This document shows positions 40,095-40,533 of a stretch of 40,533 nt of DNA, one piece after another. The notes below the pieces were generated by a model. That model was not told the origin of the DNA and did no database searches. It saw only the letters and a list, made by a program, of their open reading frames with translations. Source of the stretch: Fidelibacterota bacterium (GTDB lineage: Bacteria; Fidelibacterota; UBA2242); NCBI GenBank assembly GCA_011046365.1, contig DSAS01000149.1:1-40533 (forward strand), given 5' to 3'. Position 1 is the first letter of the stretch; each line of letters begins with the position of its first letter. The position numbers and the translations under genes are program-made.

Positions 40095-40121
40095 AAGGGA
40101 GTGAAGATTCACTCCCTTTTT
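40095..40121 (+). terminator. Intrinsic terminator after dnaK
   Basis: GGGAGTGA (40097-40104) pairs perfectly with TCACTCCC (40109-40116) over a 4-nt loop, with flanking AA/TT extending the stem. A run of T follows (40117-40121). Confidence 0.95.
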
Positions 40122-40138
40122 GTTTCCGGAATTTTGGA

Positions 40139-40167
40139 TTGAAATCTGTTGGTTTTTAGCATGAAAT
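40139..40167 (+). promoter_or_regulatory. Possible promoter for tRNA-Cys
   Basis: TTGAAA (40139-40144) and TGAAAT (40162-40167; 4 of 6 matches to TATAAT) are 17 nt apart, about 35 nt before the tRNA. The -10 is weak, so this is only a suggestion supported by the terminator upstream and the need for a tRNA promoter. Confidence 0.25.
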
Positions 40168-40201
40168 TGCTTATTTTCCAGCGCTGTTTTTAATCCGAAT
40201 T

Positions 40202-40274
40202 GGCGACGTACCCAAGTGGCTAAGGGAGCGGTCTGCAAAATCGCTATGCACCGGTTCGAATCCGGTCGTCGCCT
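40202..40274 (+). tRNA. tRNA-Cys (anticodon GCA)
   Basis: Full cloverleaf by eye. The acceptor stem is GGCGACG with CGTCGCC, the D-arm contains GTGGCTAAGGGA, and the anticodon stem GCGGT / ATCGC carries the loop CTGCAAA (anticodon 40235-40237). The T-arm is CCGGTTCGAATCCGG. The discriminator is U, as required for cysteine. CCA is not encoded. A tRNA-Leu-like repeat follows directly downstream, in line with the Cys-Leu tRNA pairing common in bacteria. Confidence 0.96.
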
Positions 40275-40299
40275 CAACAGTGCTTTTTGAGCGATGCTC

Positions 40300-40533
40300 C
40301 CGAAGTGGCGGAAATGTCTCATCGGAGATCCCCTCGGGAGTAGACGCAAGGGACTTAAATTTCGATCAATGGCAGGTACGCTCTTTCAAAGATTTCATTC
40401 AGCCGAAGTGGCGGAAATGTCTCATCGGAGATCCCCTCGGGAGTAGACGCAAGGGACTTAAATTTCGATCAATGGCAGGTACGCTCTTTCAAAGATTTCA
40501 TTCAGCCGAAGTAGCGGAAATGTCTCATCGGAG
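40300..40533 (+). repeat. 103-bp tandem repeat containing tRNA-Leu(UAA)-like 5' half
   Basis: Two complete units (40300-40402, 40403-40505) and 28 nt of a third (40506-40533, one mismatch) run to the window edge. Each unit has GCCGAAGTGGCGGAAATG (the first starts CCCGAAG) and GTAGACGCAAGGGACTTAAA. Joined together these reproduce the acceptor 5' strand, D-arm and anticodon loop of tRNA-Leu(UAA). A 23-nt block between them (40318-40340 in unit 1, give or take 1) is two mini-hairpins, TCTC-ATCG-GAGA and TCCC-CTC-GGGA. After the anticodon loop the sequence departs from any tRNA, and no tRNA 3' half is visible. It may be tRNA-derived repeats, a broken or interrupted tRNA-Leu, or an assembly artefact at a contig end. 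Confidence 0.7.

Noticed and set aside
40299-40533. CRISPR array or group I intron at the window end
   Set aside because: The repeats are directly adjacent 103-bp units without spacers, which excludes CRISPR, and the unit is far too short for and lacks the core of a group I intron.

Overview
The window reads as a stretch of chromosome from an uncultivated member of the FCB (Fibrobacteres-Chlorobi-Bacteroidetes) superphylum, in the Calditrichota / KSB1 / Marinimicrobia / Ignavibacteria direction. This is inferred from three proteins with type IX secretion (T9SS) sorting domains (PNPFN-type motifs), a PorU-like C25 protease next to a PorV-like outer-membrane protein, a TonB receptor with a Gram-negative lipoprotein-export system (LolCDE), and diaminopimelate lysine synthesis. 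The exact phylum cannot be fixed by reading alone.

Layout. 1-2560: a cluster of short palindromes, a ROK-family repressor (minus strand), a 4HBT thioesterase and an RRM-type RNA-binding protein closed by a clear terminator. 2604-4286 (minus): a secreted M19 dipeptidase with a T9SS sorting domain nested inside its N-terminal Ig-like domain. 4287-10126: lysine metabolism. A long structured leader with an apparent transcription terminator precedes dapB-dapA-dapD, followed by lysine-ketoglutarate reductase and saccharopine dehydrogenase as separate adjacent genes. So lysine synthesis and an animal/plant-type lysine breakdown route sit together. 10133-11548 (minus): a PutP-like sodium/solute symporter. 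11622-15276: a vitamin B12 uptake locus with a well-formed promoter, a cobalamin riboswitch, a BtuB-like TonB receptor and a BtuG-like beta-propeller protein that carries a T9SS sorting domain.

15451-35463 is one uninterrupted plus-strand run of 16 genes with gaps of at most about 30 nt and many overlaps: MBL hydrolase, tilS, hpt, ftsH, folP, cdaA, porU-like, porV-like, an Fn3 lipoprotein, an SLBB protein, an Lrp/AsnC regulator, prfB (with its programmed +1 frameshift intact), lysS, and the lolC/lolE/lolD lipoprotein-release transporter. It mixes translation, nucleotide and folate metabolism, c-di-AMP synthesis, proteostasis and cell-surface secretion. clpC follows behind a strong sigma70-type promoter, then dnaK with a strong terminator.

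40202-40274 is tRNA-Cys(GCA). The window then ends in a 103-bp tandem repeat whose unit contains pieces of a tRNA-Leu(UAA) 5' half, split by a 23-nt element made of two mini-hairpins. The strongest candidates for something undescribed are the dapB leader RNA (4537-4757), the tRNA-Leu-like tandem repeat (40299-40533), the T9SS-anchored BtuG-like protein under a B12 riboswitch, and the nested sorting domain in the dipeptidase.
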